Below are positions 13,164 to 13,634 of a DNA stretch of 13,634 nt, in pieces; within the stretch, counting starts at the first letter, position 1, and the number at the start of each line of letters is the position of its first letter. Below the pieces are notes generated by a model. That model made no database searches and was not told where the DNA came from. It saw nothing but the letters and a program-made list of their open reading frames with translations. Made by a program: the position numbers and the translations under genes. This stretch comes from Anaerolineaceae bacterium (lineage in GTDB: Bacteria > Chloroflexota > Anaerolineae > Aggregatilineales > Phototrophicaceae). The stretch spans positions 1 through 13,634 of the forward strand of contig JACKCH010000038.1 of NCBI GenBank assembly GCA_020634115.1, read 5' to 3'.

Positions 13164-13634
13164 CTAAATCTTCCCGATTTCGTCCACGCTGTAGTCCAGC
13201 GCCACAAAGTACGAGTCGCCGATGCCGAGCAGCTTCATTTTCTGCGAACGACCATGATCGTCTATCGCCGGGGCGGGTTCATCCTCCAGCGTGCAGGTCA
13301 TCTTGTGATGGGCAAACACTTTCGCCATCCGTTCCGCGACAGGCTGCGGCATGACGCCCAGCACGCCCTCGCCGGTGGTCAACAAACTCACCAGCGGCTG
13401 TGTCCGGTTGATATCCCCTGCCAGTTCACGCCAAGGGCCAAACGTGGTGACATACGCCTGGTGGATATCCAGCACGAGTTCATGAATATCCGCCGGTTTG
13501 CCGGAAAAATGGATGGTCTGGCGCGGCTCGTTGTAGTGAAACAGCAACGGGTGATCCTCCGCGAAGAAGAAATTGCCGAACACGCCCAGGCTGGCGCGGT
13601 GTTCCTTCACACCCAGGACACGCACCACGTACTG
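13164..13634 (-). CDS. Unrecognised protein, 5' end outside the window
   Basis: The frame is open from the window edge (13634) to the stop at 13164-13166, giving about 156 residues of the C-terminal part. GTG codons at 13628 and 13625 are possible starts, but the frame continues upstream (Gln-Tyr) to the edge without a stop and no ribosome site is visible, so truncation is the better reading. I do not recognise the family. The protein looks soluble, with no signal or membrane segment in the visible part, and is rich in His and aromatic residues (FGNFFFAEDHPLLFHYNEP; HELVLDIHQAYVTTFGPW). A central LLTTGEGVLGVMPQPVAERMAKVF stretch and an acidic DEPAPAIDDHGRSQK loop follow. It is transcribed toward the aminotransferase, 129 bases away. 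Function is unknown; that it is coding is well supported by length and codon use. Confidence 0.7.
   Translation of the reverse strand, partial: QYVVRVLGVKEHRASLGVFGNFFFAEDHPLLFHYNEPRQTIHFSGKPADIHELVLDIHQAYVTTFGPWRELAGDINRTQPLVSLLTTGEGVLGVMPQPVAERMAKVFAHHKMTCTLEDEPAPAIDDHGRSQKMKLLGIGDSYFVALDYSVDEIGKI

Overview
The window is bacterial, moderately GC-rich, with dense coding on both strands and short intergenic gaps. It holds no tRNA, rRNA, CRISPR array or intact transposase. The gene content suggests an environmental, Gram-negative-like or multi-layered bacterium, most plausibly Chloroflexota (Anaerolineae-like): a Thr/Pro-rich lipoprotein peptidase, a secreted lamin-tail/nuclease protein with hypothetical-type C-terminal domains, and GTAGGGGC-type palindromic spacers. 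This placement is an inference from style and was not tested by any search.

Layout. 1-219 (+): C-terminal end of an integral membrane protein, cut by the window edge, followed by a weak terminator-like hairpin. 458-3554 (+): a compact sensory module with three parts. These are an exported protein with two alpha-helical repeats and a Gly/Met/Arg-rich tail, an OmpR/PhoB-type response regulator, and a membrane-bound HAMP histidine kinase. 3653-4123 (+): a small CoA-binding Rossmann protein of the YccU type. A strong, probably bidirectional terminator at 4151-4178 separates it from the convergent gene. 4281-8108 (-): a 1275-residue secreted protein with a tandemly duplicated lamin-tail domain and an endonuclease/exonuclease/phosphatase domain. 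8364-9554 (-): a 12-helix major facilitator transporter. 9886-11472 (+): a lipoprotein M1-family zinc aminopeptidase, apparently transcribed from a near-consensus promoter that starts at or next to the ATG (leaderless mRNA). A bidirectional terminator (11483-11507) and a composite palindromic spacer (11521-11652) follow. 11682-13034 (-): a PLP-dependent 4-aminobutyrate-type aminotransferase. 13164-13634 (-): C-terminal part of an unrecognised protein, cut by the window edge.

How the genes relate. The exported repeat protein, regulator and kinase form the one convincing functional unit. They lie in the same direction with tight spacing, and an exported accessory protein next to an envelope-sensing two-component system recalls the layout of envelope-stress and metal-stress systems. 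The secreted nuclease, the lipoprotein peptidase and the aminotransferase would together fit scavenging of extracellular DNA, peptides and amino-acid-derived amines. They are separate transcription units and this grouping is only inference. I see no clear defence island, biosynthetic cluster or integrated prophage.
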